41,449 nt of DNA from Terriglobia bacterium. Lineage in GTDB: Bacteria; Acidobacteriota; Terriglobia; Terriglobales; Acidobacteriaceae. The DNA lies in the NCBI GenBank assembly GCA_020073385.1, contig JAIQFH010000061.1:1-41449 (forward strand), given 5' to 3'. This document shows, one piece after another, positions 9,901 to 17,231 of the stretch (the stretch's first letter is position 1; the number at the start of each line of letters is the position of its first letter). The notes below the pieces were generated by a model. It searched no databases, had not been told where the DNA came from, and worked only from the letters and a program-made list of their open reading frames with translations. A program made the position numbers and the translations under genes.

Positions 9901-12900
9901 GTCGTGCCGAGCTCGGTAACGAGCGGCCCCGGCCCTGTTACAGTGACGGTGAATTCCATTGTCAGCAATGCAAATGTGAATTTCACCGCGGTCAATCCCG
10001 TGATCGCGAGCCTGTCTCCGTCGTCAGGAGCGCCGGGCGGCACAGTCTTCGTCAACGGCACCGGCTTTGGAGCCTGGAACGGCCAAGTCAACTTCAACGG
10101 CGTGAATGCCTACATCCTCTCGTGGACGGATACGACCATCAAGGTTTGGGTGCCCGCAGGAGCGACCACCGGCCCAGTGACCATTGTGGAAAGCGGCGTC
10201 ACCAGTGCTGGGGTACAGTTCACCGTAGAAGGCCCGCCGACCATCACGGGTATCTCGCCAACAGTTGGAGGAGTTGGTTCTCCTGTGACAATTACGGGCA
10301 CGGGTTTCGGCGCCACGCAGGGTTCGAGCATCACAAGCATCAACGGATTTTCCACCGCCACCGCCAGCTGGAGCGACACTGAGATTGTGGCCTACGTCCC
10401 CATGGGAGGCGTATCCGGTCCCGTCGGAGCCACTGTCGCAGGACTCAGCACGGAAGGCCCGTTCTTCACCGTAAGCAACACCGTCTACCTCACCGACTCG
10501 CTCACCAACCAGACGGTATACACCACCCAGGACGTCGGCGGCGGTTGGAACATCACGCAAGTACAGGGTCCTGGTTGTTCGACCTGTACCTATCGCGGAA
10601 ACGCAACGATGTCGTACGACGGCAGCGGCAACATGGCGACGAGGGAGGACGCCAACTATCACGCCACGACGTATACGTGGGATAACAACTCGAACATGCT
10701 GTCCAAGTCTGGCCAGTCGGATGCTGGCACGGTCACATTCTCGTACACGTACAACAACTTTGGCGAAGTGCTGACCATGACCGATCCGCTGAACAACGTG
10801 ACTACCAATACCTACGATCCCCATGGCAATCTTCTGACCGTGACGACCCCATCCCCTGACGGTGGCACCACACCGGGCGCCCTCACTCAGTTCACGTATG
10901 ACACGAAAGGCGAGCTGATCCAGATTACCGATCCGCTGAACCATGTGACGAAGCTCACCTACAATCCACAGGGACTGATCGCTTCGATCATCGACGCCCA
11001 GAACCACACCACGACGTACGGCTACGATCTTCGCGGGAATCGAACGAGCGTAATCGATCCGGTGAACGGCTCGGCTCACCCAACGCTGTTCTCCTACGAT
11101 CCGATGAACCATCTGACGGGCATCGTCTACCCGGACGGCTCATCGGTCAGCTTCGGCCACGATGTTCGCGGGCGGCGGACCTCCGCGACCGACCAGAACA
11201 ACCGAACTGCGACCTACACCTACGACGATGCCGACCGGTTAGTTGCCGTGACCGATCCGGCCAACAACACGACGCAGTATGGGTATGACACCGAGAGCCA
11301 TCTGAAGAGCATAACCGACGCGAACCAGCACACTACCTACTTCGACTATGACACCCAAGGGCGTATGACGAAGACAACCTTCCCATCGACGCTGTTCGAG
11401 ACCTTTGGCTACGACGGTGGCGGCAATCTGACATCGAAGACCGACCGCAAGAATCAGACGATTCAATACGTCTACGATGCGATGAACCGGCTGACGAGCA
11501 AGACGTATCCGGATTCAACCGCAGTGGATTATGTTTACGACCTGGCGGGAAAGATCCAGCAAGTGAGCGATCCAAGCGGCACTTACAGCTATTCGTATGA
11601 CAACATGGGGCGGATGATCGGAACGACGACGACCTATTCGTTCCTGCCGGGGCACAATTTCCAGAACACGTACACATATGATGCAGCGTCTAACCGGACG
11701 TCGATAACGGCCCCGGACAACAGCATCACTACCTACGGCTACGACACGCTAAACCGCTTGAACGGGATGGCGAACTCCTGGGCCGGATCTTTCGGCTTTA
11801 GCTATGACGCATTGAGCCGGCGGACTCAGTTGACGCGACCAAACGGCATCAGCACGAACTACACCTACGATGCCGTTTCGCACCTGCTGAGCGTGCTGCA
11901 CCAGCAGGCCAGCACCACGCTTGATGGGGCCAGCTACACGTATGATGCGGCGGGGAATCGGCAGACCAAGACGAACTACCTGAACACGGTAACCTCGAAC
12001 TATGGTTACGACCCCCTGTACCAATTGCTCCAAGTGACGCAGGGCGGTAGTACCACGGAGAGCTACACCTACGATCCTGTGGGGAATAGACTGTCATCAT
12101 TGGGAGCGCCGAACTACAGCTACGACTCGTCAAACGAGCTGATGTCGAACTCGAACGGCAGCTACACGTACGATAACAATGGGAACACGCTCACGGATCC
12201 CGAGGGTCGCAGCTACACGTGGGATTTCGAGAACAGGCTGGTGCAAGCTGTAGTGCCCGGCCAGAACGGTGGCACCACGACGTTCAAGTACGACCCCTTC
12301 GGTCGCCGCATCCAGAAGTCCGGTCCGCTCGGAACCACGAACTACCTCCATGATCGGGCAAGCATAGTCGAAGAGATCGATAATACAGGAAACGTCCTTG
12401 CGCGCTACACACAAGCCAAGGACATCGATCAACCGCTCGCCCAACTACGGTCTGGAACGACGAGCTACTACCAGCAAGATGGACTTGGCTCGATCACGTC
12501 GCTGAGCAACTCAGCGAGCGCGCTGGCCGAGACGTACACATACGACAGCTACGGCAGGCTGACGGCGTCAACTGGTGCGCTCACCAACTCGTTCCAGTAC
12601 ACCGGGAGGGAGTTCGACTCCGAAACGAGTTTGCTATTTAATCGCGCCCGATATTTTGACCCGGGCGCAGGACGATTCCTCAGCCCGGACCCGATACGGT
12701 ATGGGGGCGGAGTGAACTTCTATGCGTACACGCGGAATAATCCCGTAGTTCGAATCGATCCATTCGGCTATAGCGACGGTGTGTGTAATAACCCGGCATA
12801 TTGCGTTCCTGGCTCTCCAATTGTGGGCTCGATATACCTAGGACCTGACGGTGTGTGGTATAACGACGGACCTCCACCCGACGGCGGGCCAGCGCCGAAC

Positions 12901-13251
12901 CCTCCTGACCCGGACAAGGGTTGCGACCAGCCGGGCAGCCAGCCGCCCAATCAGCCGCCGCCCGATCAGCCGCCGCCCGATCAGCCGCCGCCCGATCAGC
13001 CGCCAATTTCTTGCGATAACTGGTTGGAAAATGAGGGGAAGGAGATCGACGCAAGATCGTGGGAGGAGGTCAAGAGAGAATTAATTAAATTTGGGGGAGA
13101 GCAAGCGACGGAGAAAGCTGCTGAGTACTTTGAGATGAAGATGCTTAAAAAACTCCTGCCGATTGTTGGATTGGCTAATTATGCCTCACTGATGCATGAC
13201 TTATGGGAAATCCAGGAAGAGGTATCTGCCAAGTACCAGCACTGCCACTAA
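3958..13251 (+). CDS. Giant secreted IPT/TIG - lectin-like - RHS repeat protein
   Basis: A 3097-aa protein. The GTG at 3958 follows GAGGA by 7 nt and opens a signal peptide (about residues 1-24). A longer reading to 3886 would bury that signal. Domains in order: 11 IPT/TIG Ig-like repeats of about 80 residues (25-930); four concanavalin/DUF1349-like domains of about 185 residues (starting near 931, 1201, 1474 and 1742), separated by TIG repeats 12-14; TIG 15-17 (about 1930-2174); about two dozen YD repeats (2175-2840); the RHS core (GRFLSPDPIRYGGG near 2906, ending IDPFG near 2936); then a variable tip. The tip has a Pro-rich linker (PPPDQ repeats) and an acidic/helical domain of about 80 residues. 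RHS shells encapsulate or present C-terminal toxins, and TIG/lectin stalks suit a surface adhesin. The tip has no nuclease motif I recognise. The DUF6531 opening is absent and is found in the preceding gene. Confidence 0.9.
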   Translation: MTTRGSRSFASAVVCLILSAVSFAAPSITSLSPTSGAVGASVTITGTNFGTTQGSSTVKFNTTTVTSITSWGATSIVAIVPTGATTGNVVVTVSGIASNGVSFTVVGAPSITSLSPTSGAVGAAVTVTGTNFGATQGSSTVKFNGTTASVTSWSATSIRTTVPTGATTGNVVVHASGVDSNGSNFTVFPSISSLSPTSGAVGASVTITGANFGSTQGSSTVKFNTTTVTSITSWGATSIVATVPTGAATGSVVVTVGGHASNGVTFTVVAAPNITSLSPTSGAVGAAVTVTGTNFGATQGSSTVKFNGTTASVTSWSATSIKVTVPTGATTGNVVVHASGVDSNGVTFTVFPSISSLSPTSGAVGASVTITGLNFGSTQGSSTLKFNGTPATTISSWGLTSIVATVPSGATTGNVVVTVGGNASNGVSFTVLPTPSISSLSPTTGAVGASVTISGSNFGSTQGTGSLSFNGTAATAIASWGAASIVATVPTGATTGNVVVNVSGVNSNGVSFTVVPAPSITSLSPTTGAVGASVTISGSNFGSAQGTGSVKFNGTTATTIGSWSATTIVATVPTGATTGNVVVNASGVTSNGVSFTVVAAPSVTSLSPTTAVVSTAVTISGSNFGSTQGTGSVTFNGTAATSITSWSATSIVTAVPAGATTGNVVVYASGVNSNGVSFTVNPSISSLSPTSGAVGASVTIAGNSFGSTQGSGTVSFNGTPATSITSWSATSIVTAVPTGATTGNVMVNAGGVNTNGVTFTVIPTPTITSLSTTTGAVGVAVTISGSNFGSTQGTSTVTFNGTTATTITNWSATLIVAVVPAGATSGNVVVSVNGVVSNGINFTVEGLPNITSISPSSGMVGTFVTIAGANFGPTQETNTVWLNSSSAAIASWSDTSIVAIVPSGASSGPFTVTVDGQNASSTSFTVTSLPTGWSDSDIGTVGLTGSASYSNGVFTVKGAGTSVGGTADGMNFMYQSLTGDGSIIARVASVQGGTSFPQVGVMIRETLAQNSTEAFVHFVPYSGYFVYRTTTGGSAGGNSNGFNNQSAPYWVKLVRSGNVFSSYVSSDGRFWTQIGSNTTVSMASAVFVGLGVSSEITSVLETATFDYVSVNSATAPAPVITNTSATTGSIGSEVTITGTNFGVTQNSSQVILNGAPMTIDSWSNTSIVFTIADGATSGQLLVSVAPSMNDSNEVTFEVTDNPLPSAWLDQDVGNVIAPGSSTYSHGTFTVAGAGTIGSTADAFHFTYLPLVGDGSITARVSGLQGPSYPQVGVMIRETTDQSSTFGFVYYYPNQCYFSSRATTGAATTTTTGSLAVGNYPYWVRLVRSGSVFTAYSSPDGFNWNQAGTSTTITMGTNAFIGLVSTNGLLETATFDNVSVGSSTSPAPVITALSATMGSIGSSVTITGNNFGATQNGSFVLLNDAPVTINSWSNTSINFTIPVGATTGFLVVTVAPSMDNSNPVSFAVTSQPVPTGWLNGDFGVVYVAGSTTYVNDVFTVKGGGGVGSTADGLQFVYQPLSGDGFIVAHVTSLSGYSYPQAGVMIRESLDPSSTMAFVYYYPNQAYFYDRPTTGASITSQTAGVGASAYPYWVKLVRSGNNFTAYISIDAFNWTQVGNTVTIAMATNVYIGLTATGANSGYLETATFDSVSIDSASAPAPVITSLSSTTGVVGSQVSITGSNFGTVQGPSLVRLNGTTVTINQWSNTSIVFTIPTGATSGLVTVSVAPNMNDSNPIYFAVTSQALPQSWLDLDIGQLSGVTGSSTYSSGTFTVKGGGAIGGTADAFHFAYQLLAGDGSITARVATLSGATFPEVGVMIRETLSASSTNAFVYFYPNQAYFAFRSSTGGSTTTQPTSFGSAASPYWVRLIRNGNSFTGYISADGTSWTQVGSTQTITMATNVYMGFAVSGGNGGLESATFDNALATAGSTPFISGLGPIIGGVGTPVTIVGSNFGNTQSGSAVKFNGATATSISSWSGNQIVAVVPSSVTSGPGPVTVTVNSIVSNANVNFTAVNPVIASLSPSSGAPGGTVFVNGTGFGAWNGQVNFNGVNAYILSWTDTTIKVWVPAGATTGPVTIVESGVTSAGVQFTVEGPPTITGISPTVGGVGSPVTITGTGFGATQGSSITSINGFSTATASWSDTEIVAYVPMGGVSGPVGATVAGLSTEGPFFTVSNTVYLTDSLTNQTVYTTQDVGGGWNITQVQGPGCSTCTYRGNATMSYDGSGNMATREDANYHATTYTWDNNSNMLSKSGQSDAGTVTFSYTYNNFGEVLTMTDPLNNVTTNTYDPHGNLLTVTTPSPDGGTTPGALTQFTYDTKGELIQITDPLNHVTKLTYNPQGLIASIIDAQNHTTTYGYDLRGNRTSVIDPVNGSAHPTLFSYDPMNHLTGIVYPDGSSVSFGHDVRGRRTSATDQNNRTATYTYDDADRLVAVTDPANNTTQYGYDTESHLKSITDANQHTTYFDYDTQGRMTKTTFPSTLFETFGYDGGGNLTSKTDRKNQTIQYVYDAMNRLTSKTYPDSTAVDYVYDLAGKIQQVSDPSGTYSYSYDNMGRMIGTTTTYSFLPGHNFQNTYTYDAASNRTSITAPDNSITTYGYDTLNRLNGMANSWAGSFGFSYDALSRRTQLTRPNGISTNYTYDAVSHLLSVLHQQASTTLDGASYTYDAAGNRQTKTNYLNTVTSNYGYDPLYQLLQVTQGGSTTESYTYDPVGNRLSSLGAPNYSYDSSNELMSNSNGSYTYDNNGNTLTDPEGRSYTWDFENRLVQAVVPGQNGGTTTFKYDPFGRRIQKSGPLGTTNYLHDRASIVEEIDNTGNVLARYTQAKDIDQPLAQLRSGTTSYYQQDGLGSITSLSNSASALAETYTYDSYGRLTASTGALTNSFQYTGREFDSETSLLFNRARYFDPGAGRFLSPDPIRYGGGVNFYAYTRNNPVVRIDPFGYSDGVCNNPAYCVPGSPIVGSIYLGPDGVWYNDGPPPDGGPAPNPPDPDKGCDQPGSQPPNQPPPDQPPPDQPPPDQPPISCDNWLENEGKEIDARSWEEVKRELIKFGGEQATEKAAEYFEMKMLKKLLPIVGLANYASLMHDLWEIQEEVSAKYQHCH
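4033..5010 (+). repeat. Two near-identical 489-bp tandem units inside the TIG array
   Basis: TIG repeats 1+2 (4033-4521) and 3+4 (4522-5010) are offset by exactly 489 bp. They share long identical stretches, including the distinctive alternation of NTTTVTSITSWGATS and NGTTASVTSWSATS subtypes. This is a higher-order duplication of a two-domain unit, younger than the rest of the array, and in frame (163 residues). Confidence 0.85.
12952..13004 (+). repeat. 15-bp tandem repeat encoding a proline linker
   Basis: Three perfect copies of CAGCCGCCGCCCGAT and a partial fourth encode (QPPPD)n between the RHS core and the C-terminal tip. The length is a multiple of three, so slippage would change linker length without breaking the frame. 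Confidence 0.9.
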
Positions 13252-13254
13252 TAA

Positions 13255-13593
13255 ATGCAAAGCAAACGCAACGGAGCAGAAGGGGCATCAAGCGAGGGCA
13301 CGCAAGCATCGGTTAGAACCTCACCTTGGTGGGCTAACGTGTGTCTTGTCGTTGCCGGGGTGGGCTGTGACTGGTATTGTGCATTTAAGTGGTTCTCTGG
13401 AAAATACTCGTATTGGTCGGATCCCGTGCTTCGCGGAATGGTTCTGACTGTAGGGGTTTGCGCGTTAATTGCGATTCTTACGGGTAGAGCAAAGTGGCGG
13501 GATGCTGTACAGATCTTTTTTGCGGTGTCATGGGGACTCTTCGGGTGCATGTTTATTAAGGTGGTTGGCCGATGGCCCGGTCAGCCGAAATAG
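13255..13593 (+). CDS. Small three-helix membrane protein, candidate RHS immunity protein
   Basis: A 112-aa protein whose ATG lies 3 bp after the stop codon of the giant RHS gene. It has no ribosome-binding site of its own, so translational coupling is likely. About 20 polar residues are followed by three hydrophobic segments (about 25-45, 60-80 and 87-105). I do not recognise a family. In RHS polymorphic-toxin loci the gene immediately downstream of the variable tip commonly encodes the cognate immunity protein. A multi-pass membrane protein would fit a toxin acting at the inner membrane. That role is inferred from position only. Confidence 0.6.
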   Translation: MQSKRNGAEGASSEGTQASVRTSPWWANVCLVVAGVGCDWYCAFKWFSGKYSYWSDPVLRGMVLTVGVCALIAILTGRAKWRDAVQIFFAVSWGLFGCMFIKVVGRWPGQPK

Positions 13594-13649
13594 AGGAGGT
13601 GACTAGTTAAATGCCATTTTGAACCCGGAAACAGCGCCCACTCCTACCG

Positions 13650-13880
13650 TCAAACTTCCCGGCGTGAACCACTTGTGAAAGCTGCAAGGGTAAAGAGAAC
13701 CGCTATGATCGGAAGCGCTAGGAACCAGCGGAATTCAAGGCAAAAGACGACGACATCGAGAAGAATAGGTATTGGGGAACCATGTTTCATAGTCGGAAAA
13801 ACAGCAAATACTGCGACGGGCAAGCAAAACATCCCGCCAATTAATACGGCAGCTAAAATAGCAGCGGTCCTATAGCGCAT
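13650..13880 (-). CDS. Small two-helix membrane protein
   Basis: A 76-aa protein with a strong ribosome-binding site (GAGGAGAGGG) just before the ATG at 13880, which supports this strand over the overlapping open frame on the other strand. Two hydrophobic segments (about 5-29 and 39-67) flank a short charged loop (TMKHGSP). The C-terminus is basic (SGSRREV). The family is unknown. It is convergent with the RHS locus genes and divergent from the glycosyltransferase gene at 14172. Confidence 0.6.
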   Translation of the reverse strand: MRYRTAAILAAVLIGGMFCLPVAVFAVFPTMKHGSPIPILLDVVVFCLEFRWFLALPIIAVLFTLAAFTSGSRREV

Positions 13881-14171
13881 GATCCCTCTCCTCTTTGATA
13901 AGCCTACTCCGCCGCTCTGGCTCCCCGTAGTTACGTTGGTTCAATCCCAAATCGCGTGGCCGATTGACCTGCCCCGATCCGGTCTGATTAGCCGCGTCTC
14001 GTGCCGTCGTGATTCTGGTGCCGAACGTCCGGTCCTGACCGGGTGACCTGACAGAGCGGTGGCACGACAACCTTGAAATGTACGGGCAAGGTGCAGCGGA
14101 TAGAACGCCGAGAGGAGCAGAAGCACAAACTTGCATTGCAAGAACGCCAATCTTAGAATCTGTGTTCCTGC

Positions 14172-16757
14172 ATGGCTCGAACTCTGCGTCCCAAGATCCA
14201 AAAGCGTGCTGCGAGATCCTTGTCCTCAAGACCAGAAGAGATGCCCGAACCAATCGGGGTGGGTCGGCGGGCTTGGGGATCAGCTGTCGCGGCAACCGTT
14301 GTTATCGCACTGTTCACGTTCATCATCTACGGCCAGACCACCCAGGTTCCAGCGATCGAGTACGAAGATCACTTTTATCTGACACACAGTCCTTATGTGG
14401 CCGTGAATGCTCCCCTTTTTCAAATCAGCGGAGTTTGGACCGAACCCTATTTCGCAAACTTCCATCCGGTGACCACCACGACGTGGCTCCTGGATCGGGC
14501 ACTGGCCGATAAGAGCCAGGCATTCGATGGAAAGCCTTTCCGCGTCACCCATCTGATTTACGCTACGATCGGCGCATCGCTGTTGATTTTCTTATATCGG
14601 CGGCTCGGGATTCCCTTGAGTCTCGCCGTGTTTGGCGCGCTGGTGTACGCGGTTCATCCAATCCACACGGAAGTTGTTGCATGGCTGTCCGCGCGAAAGG
14701 ACCTGATCTCGTTCCTGTTCATGATTCTGTCGTTTCTGGGATGGCTATGGGCACGAGCGGCTTCCAGACCGCAGCAATGGAGGATTCGGCACGCAGCTGC
14801 CGTTGTCGCGGTTCTGGCTGCGGTGTTGTCGAAGCCAATCGCCGTGATCATGCCGGCACTCTTTGTAGCGTATGAGTTCTGCTCTGGGCCGCACGCTGGT
14901 ATCCGACGCTGGCGCTGGACACGCAGGCATGACCACCCGCTTGTGACCCGCGCGCTTTGGCTGACAACCATGTTCGTCCTTGTGGGCGGTCTTTCGGGAG
15001 TAATCTTCCGCAACCTGCTCCTGCGGGATCCGACGCACGGTGGTTGGCTGATTGTCGTCCTGATCGGAGTCTGCGTCGCACTCCTGGCGATTGCGCCCTC
15101 GCAAAAACAACTCGCGGATGTGCGCGAGGGAAGCACAACCGGGATGCGTGTGCTGGCTCCGCCTTTGTTCGTCCTCAGCCTCGTATCGGGAGCAAGTTCG
15201 GCTTGGACCTTCTGGGCACAATCGCAAGTGGGCGCCATCAAAGGGGGGCTGACGCTATTACCTACTCTGAATCTGACATTCGAGGCAATGCTGGCGTATG
15301 CCGTCAAGGCGCTCGTGCCTGCGTACATGAGTGCCTCGTACAGCTGGAATAGCTTTCCTTACATCAGCGTGAAGGGCGTGCTCGGTGCGGCACTGGTATG
15401 CGCCGGAGTTTGGGTCGCAATGAGCCTGGCAGGCTCGCAGGACCGCAACCGAAGGCTGGTTGCCTTTGGAATTTTCTGGTATCTCATCGCCTTCATCCCG
15501 GTCTCAAATCTCGTTCCGACCAGCACCAAAATGGCCGACCGCTATTTGTTTGTACCCACCGTCGGGGCGATTCTTGCGGTATTGGCTTTCGCGGCTTGGG
15601 TAACACCGAGCGTCCGCCGGAAACAGATTGCAGTGTGCGCAGCGCTCCTCGTCGTGGTTGTGGTGTATACGGCATGGTCGTATCGGAGGACCGAGGTCTG
15701 GTGCGGCAAGACGACCATGTGGAAGGGTACTCCGCAGCCCGACTTGAGCCTTTGGGCGAGTGCCATCGAAACGAACCCCGAGGACACGACCGCGCTCACC
15801 TTCCTCGGACTGACTTTGCTGCGACTCGACCCGCCCGAGCCCGACCAGGCTTTGGTCCATCTGAAACGCGCGCTGGAGATCGGGGAAGCCAATCAGTCGA
15901 AGATTGCGGGAGGCAAGCAACTGATCCTTTCGCACGTCTATGAGGGACTTGGGGACGCGTACTTCATTCGCGCATCGCGACTCGGTGCCGTCAGCCCCGG
16001 CTCGGAGAGCTGGATGCAGAAGAGGGATGCATACGTCAATGCGGAAAAATATCTCAGGCGCGCCACGGATGCTCCTTCGGGATTCGCGTCGTCGGACGCA
16101 CGTTTGTTCAGCAGACTGGCTGAGGTATGTGAGGGAGAGGCACAAATGGACGCCTTGGAGCTGGCAAACGTCGCGCCTGAGCGGCATGATTCGCTGATCG
16201 CTGATCGCGACCGCCTTCGCAACGAGTCCGAACAGGCCATACGGCGAGCTCAGGAGATCCTGGTCATCGGAAAAGTTTCCACCACCGATTCCAACTACCG
16301 GCAGGTCATGATTGCGCGTGGCAACATCGTTTTCGGTCGGGAAGCGGGTGCGACCAATGCGGAGAAGGAACGCTACTATCGCCAGGCGGTCTTGCTATAC
16401 GAGGATGCCGCCACACTATTCCCAGACGATCCCAGGCCACTCCTCTACGAAGGGCTCTGCTACGAGCGGCTCACCGGCATTGCCCATTCTCCAGAAGAGA
16501 AACAGAGGCACTTCGCGCTCGGCGAGGCGGCCTTGCGAAAAGCACTAAGTCTGAACGGGGATGTCCCGGACTACAATCCAGCGTTGCCATACCGCGCACT
16601 GGCATCGCTTTACGCCCATATGAACGACTATCATTCCGTGCTGGATTCTTTGAAGAATGCTCAGAGGGCCGATCCTACAGGCGCTGACTCGGCGCGGTTG
16701 GAGAGTGAAATTCAGAGTGTCGAGCGGTATCTGGCTGGGCAGGTGGAAAAGCGTTGA
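14172..16757 (+). CDS. TMTC-like membrane GT-C glycosyltransferase with C-terminal TPR region
   Basis: An 861-aa protein. It has about 10-12 transmembrane segments from about residue 35 to 510, then a soluble TPR-like region (about 530-855) with repeats such as DQALVHLKRALEIGEA and YRQAVLLYEDAATLFPDD. Family signatures of TMTC/DUF1736-type GT-C enzymes are visible. The first is an acidic first loop (YEDHFYLT). Others are HPVTTTTWLLD, VHPIHTEVVAWLSARKDL, and FIPVSNLVPTSTKMADRYLFVP. Eukaryotic TMTCs are O-mannosyltransferases using dolichyl-phosphate mannose. Bacterial relatives are presumed to glycosylate exported substrates from polyprenyl-phosphate sugars, with the TPRs binding acceptor or partner. 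The gene stands alone, and the sequence does not show its substrate. Its position beside a giant secreted protein is suggestive but proves nothing. Confidence 0.8.
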   Translation: MARTLRPKIQKRAARSLSSRPEEMPEPIGVGRRAWGSAVAATVVIALFTFIIYGQTTQVPAIEYEDHFYLTHSPYVAVNAPLFQISGVWTEPYFANFHPVTTTTWLLDRALADKSQAFDGKPFRVTHLIYATIGASLLIFLYRRLGIPLSLAVFGALVYAVHPIHTEVVAWLSARKDLISFLFMILSFLGWLWARAASRPQQWRIRHAAAVVAVLAAVLSKPIAVIMPALFVAYEFCSGPHAGIRRWRWTRRHDHPLVTRALWLTTMFVLVGGLSGVIFRNLLLRDPTHGGWLIVVLIGVCVALLAIAPSQKQLADVREGSTTGMRVLAPPLFVLSLVSGASSAWTFWAQSQVGAIKGGLTLLPTLNLTFEAMLAYAVKALVPAYMSASYSWNSFPYISVKGVLGAALVCAGVWVAMSLAGSQDRNRRLVAFGIFWYLIAFIPVSNLVPTSTKMADRYLFVPTVGAILAVLAFAAWVTPSVRRKQIAVCAALLVVVVVYTAWSYRRTEVWCGKTTMWKGTPQPDLSLWASAIETNPEDTTALTFLGLTLLRLDPPEPDQALVHLKRALEIGEANQSKIAGGKQLILSHVYEGLGDAYFIRASRLGAVSPGSESWMQKRDAYVNAEKYLRRATDAPSGFASSDARLFSRLAEVCEGEAQMDALELANVAPERHDSLIADRDRLRNESEQAIRRAQEILVIGKVSTTDSNYRQVMIARGNIVFGREAGATNAEKERYYRQAVLLYEDAATLFPDDPRPLLYEGLCYERLTGIAHSPEEKQRHFALGEAALRKALSLNGDVPDYNPALPYRALASLYAHMNDYHSVLDSLKNAQRADPTGADSARLESEIQSVERYLAGQVEKR

Positions 16758-17231
16758 GAAAACGGACGCTGCGGGATTCACAGAACTTTGCATGTCGTCG
16801 TGCTCACCGGCGTTCCCGCCGCGATGCCTCAACCAGTCCGTCCAGCCAGTCCACGGCATGACCCTACCCGCCGACTGGTGACTGGCGACCCTCGAGCCAT
16901 GTACAGAGTACACTCCAACTACTCACTACTCACTGACAGATATATGTGTGCTGTGCTCTGATACATGGTTAGTACCTCGTCCTGCCAATGTTTTCCTGCC
17001 CCCTCTACTTCCCAGTCGCCCTCTGCCATAGCCACTGACCGTTGACACGTCTGGATACAAATCCCCCCGACTTCATGTCTCGCGACACCTGGCACTGAGC
17101 CGCGCGCGATTCCTTGTCCAGCCCGAGGCGCCGGTAGACCTCAACTGTGGGGTCCTTTACTCTGACGGAGGTAAACATTAAATGACCCAAAACAGTTCAC
17201 TCCACGCCACTACCTGTATGCTGTATTACTG
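16758..17231. other. Intergenic region before the putative integrative element
   Basis: No confident gene lies here. The stretch contains a possible small minus-strand frame (17005-17178) and, near 17188-17213, a diverged minus-strand copy of the palindromic sequence found at 32-103. It may include the left boundary of the element carrying the Prim-Pol genes, but no matching attachment repeat was found by eye near the recombinase gene. Confidence 0.4.
17005..17178 (-). CDS. Possible small protein, unknown
   Basis: A 57-aa reading from the ATG at 17178 with a plausible soluble composition (VEVYRRLGLDKESRAAQ, ending VNGQWLWQRATGK). There is no clear ribosome-binding site, only weak GGGTC, and no family I recognise. 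It may be a truncated remnant or chance. Confidence 0.25.
   Translation of the reverse strand: MFTSVRVKDPTVEVYRRLGLDKESRAAQCQVSRDMKSGGFVSRRVNGQWLWQRATGK

Noticed and set aside
3837..10382. Many long antisense open frames across the TIG array, including 258-, 274- and 201-residue readings on the minus strand
   Set aside because: They arise from the repetitive, codon-biased Ser/Thr/Gly-rich plus-strand gene, repeat with its period, and have no ribosome-binding sites.
10024..11112. A 362-residue minus-strand open frame
   Set aside because: It is antisense to well-defined YD repeats; its Arg/Val-rich composition is the mirror of the repeat codons.
13675..13875. Plus-strand open frame opposite the small membrane gene
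   Set aside because: The minus strand has a strong ribosome-binding site and two hydrophobic helices; the plus reading is Lys/Arg/Thr-rich with no initiation signal.
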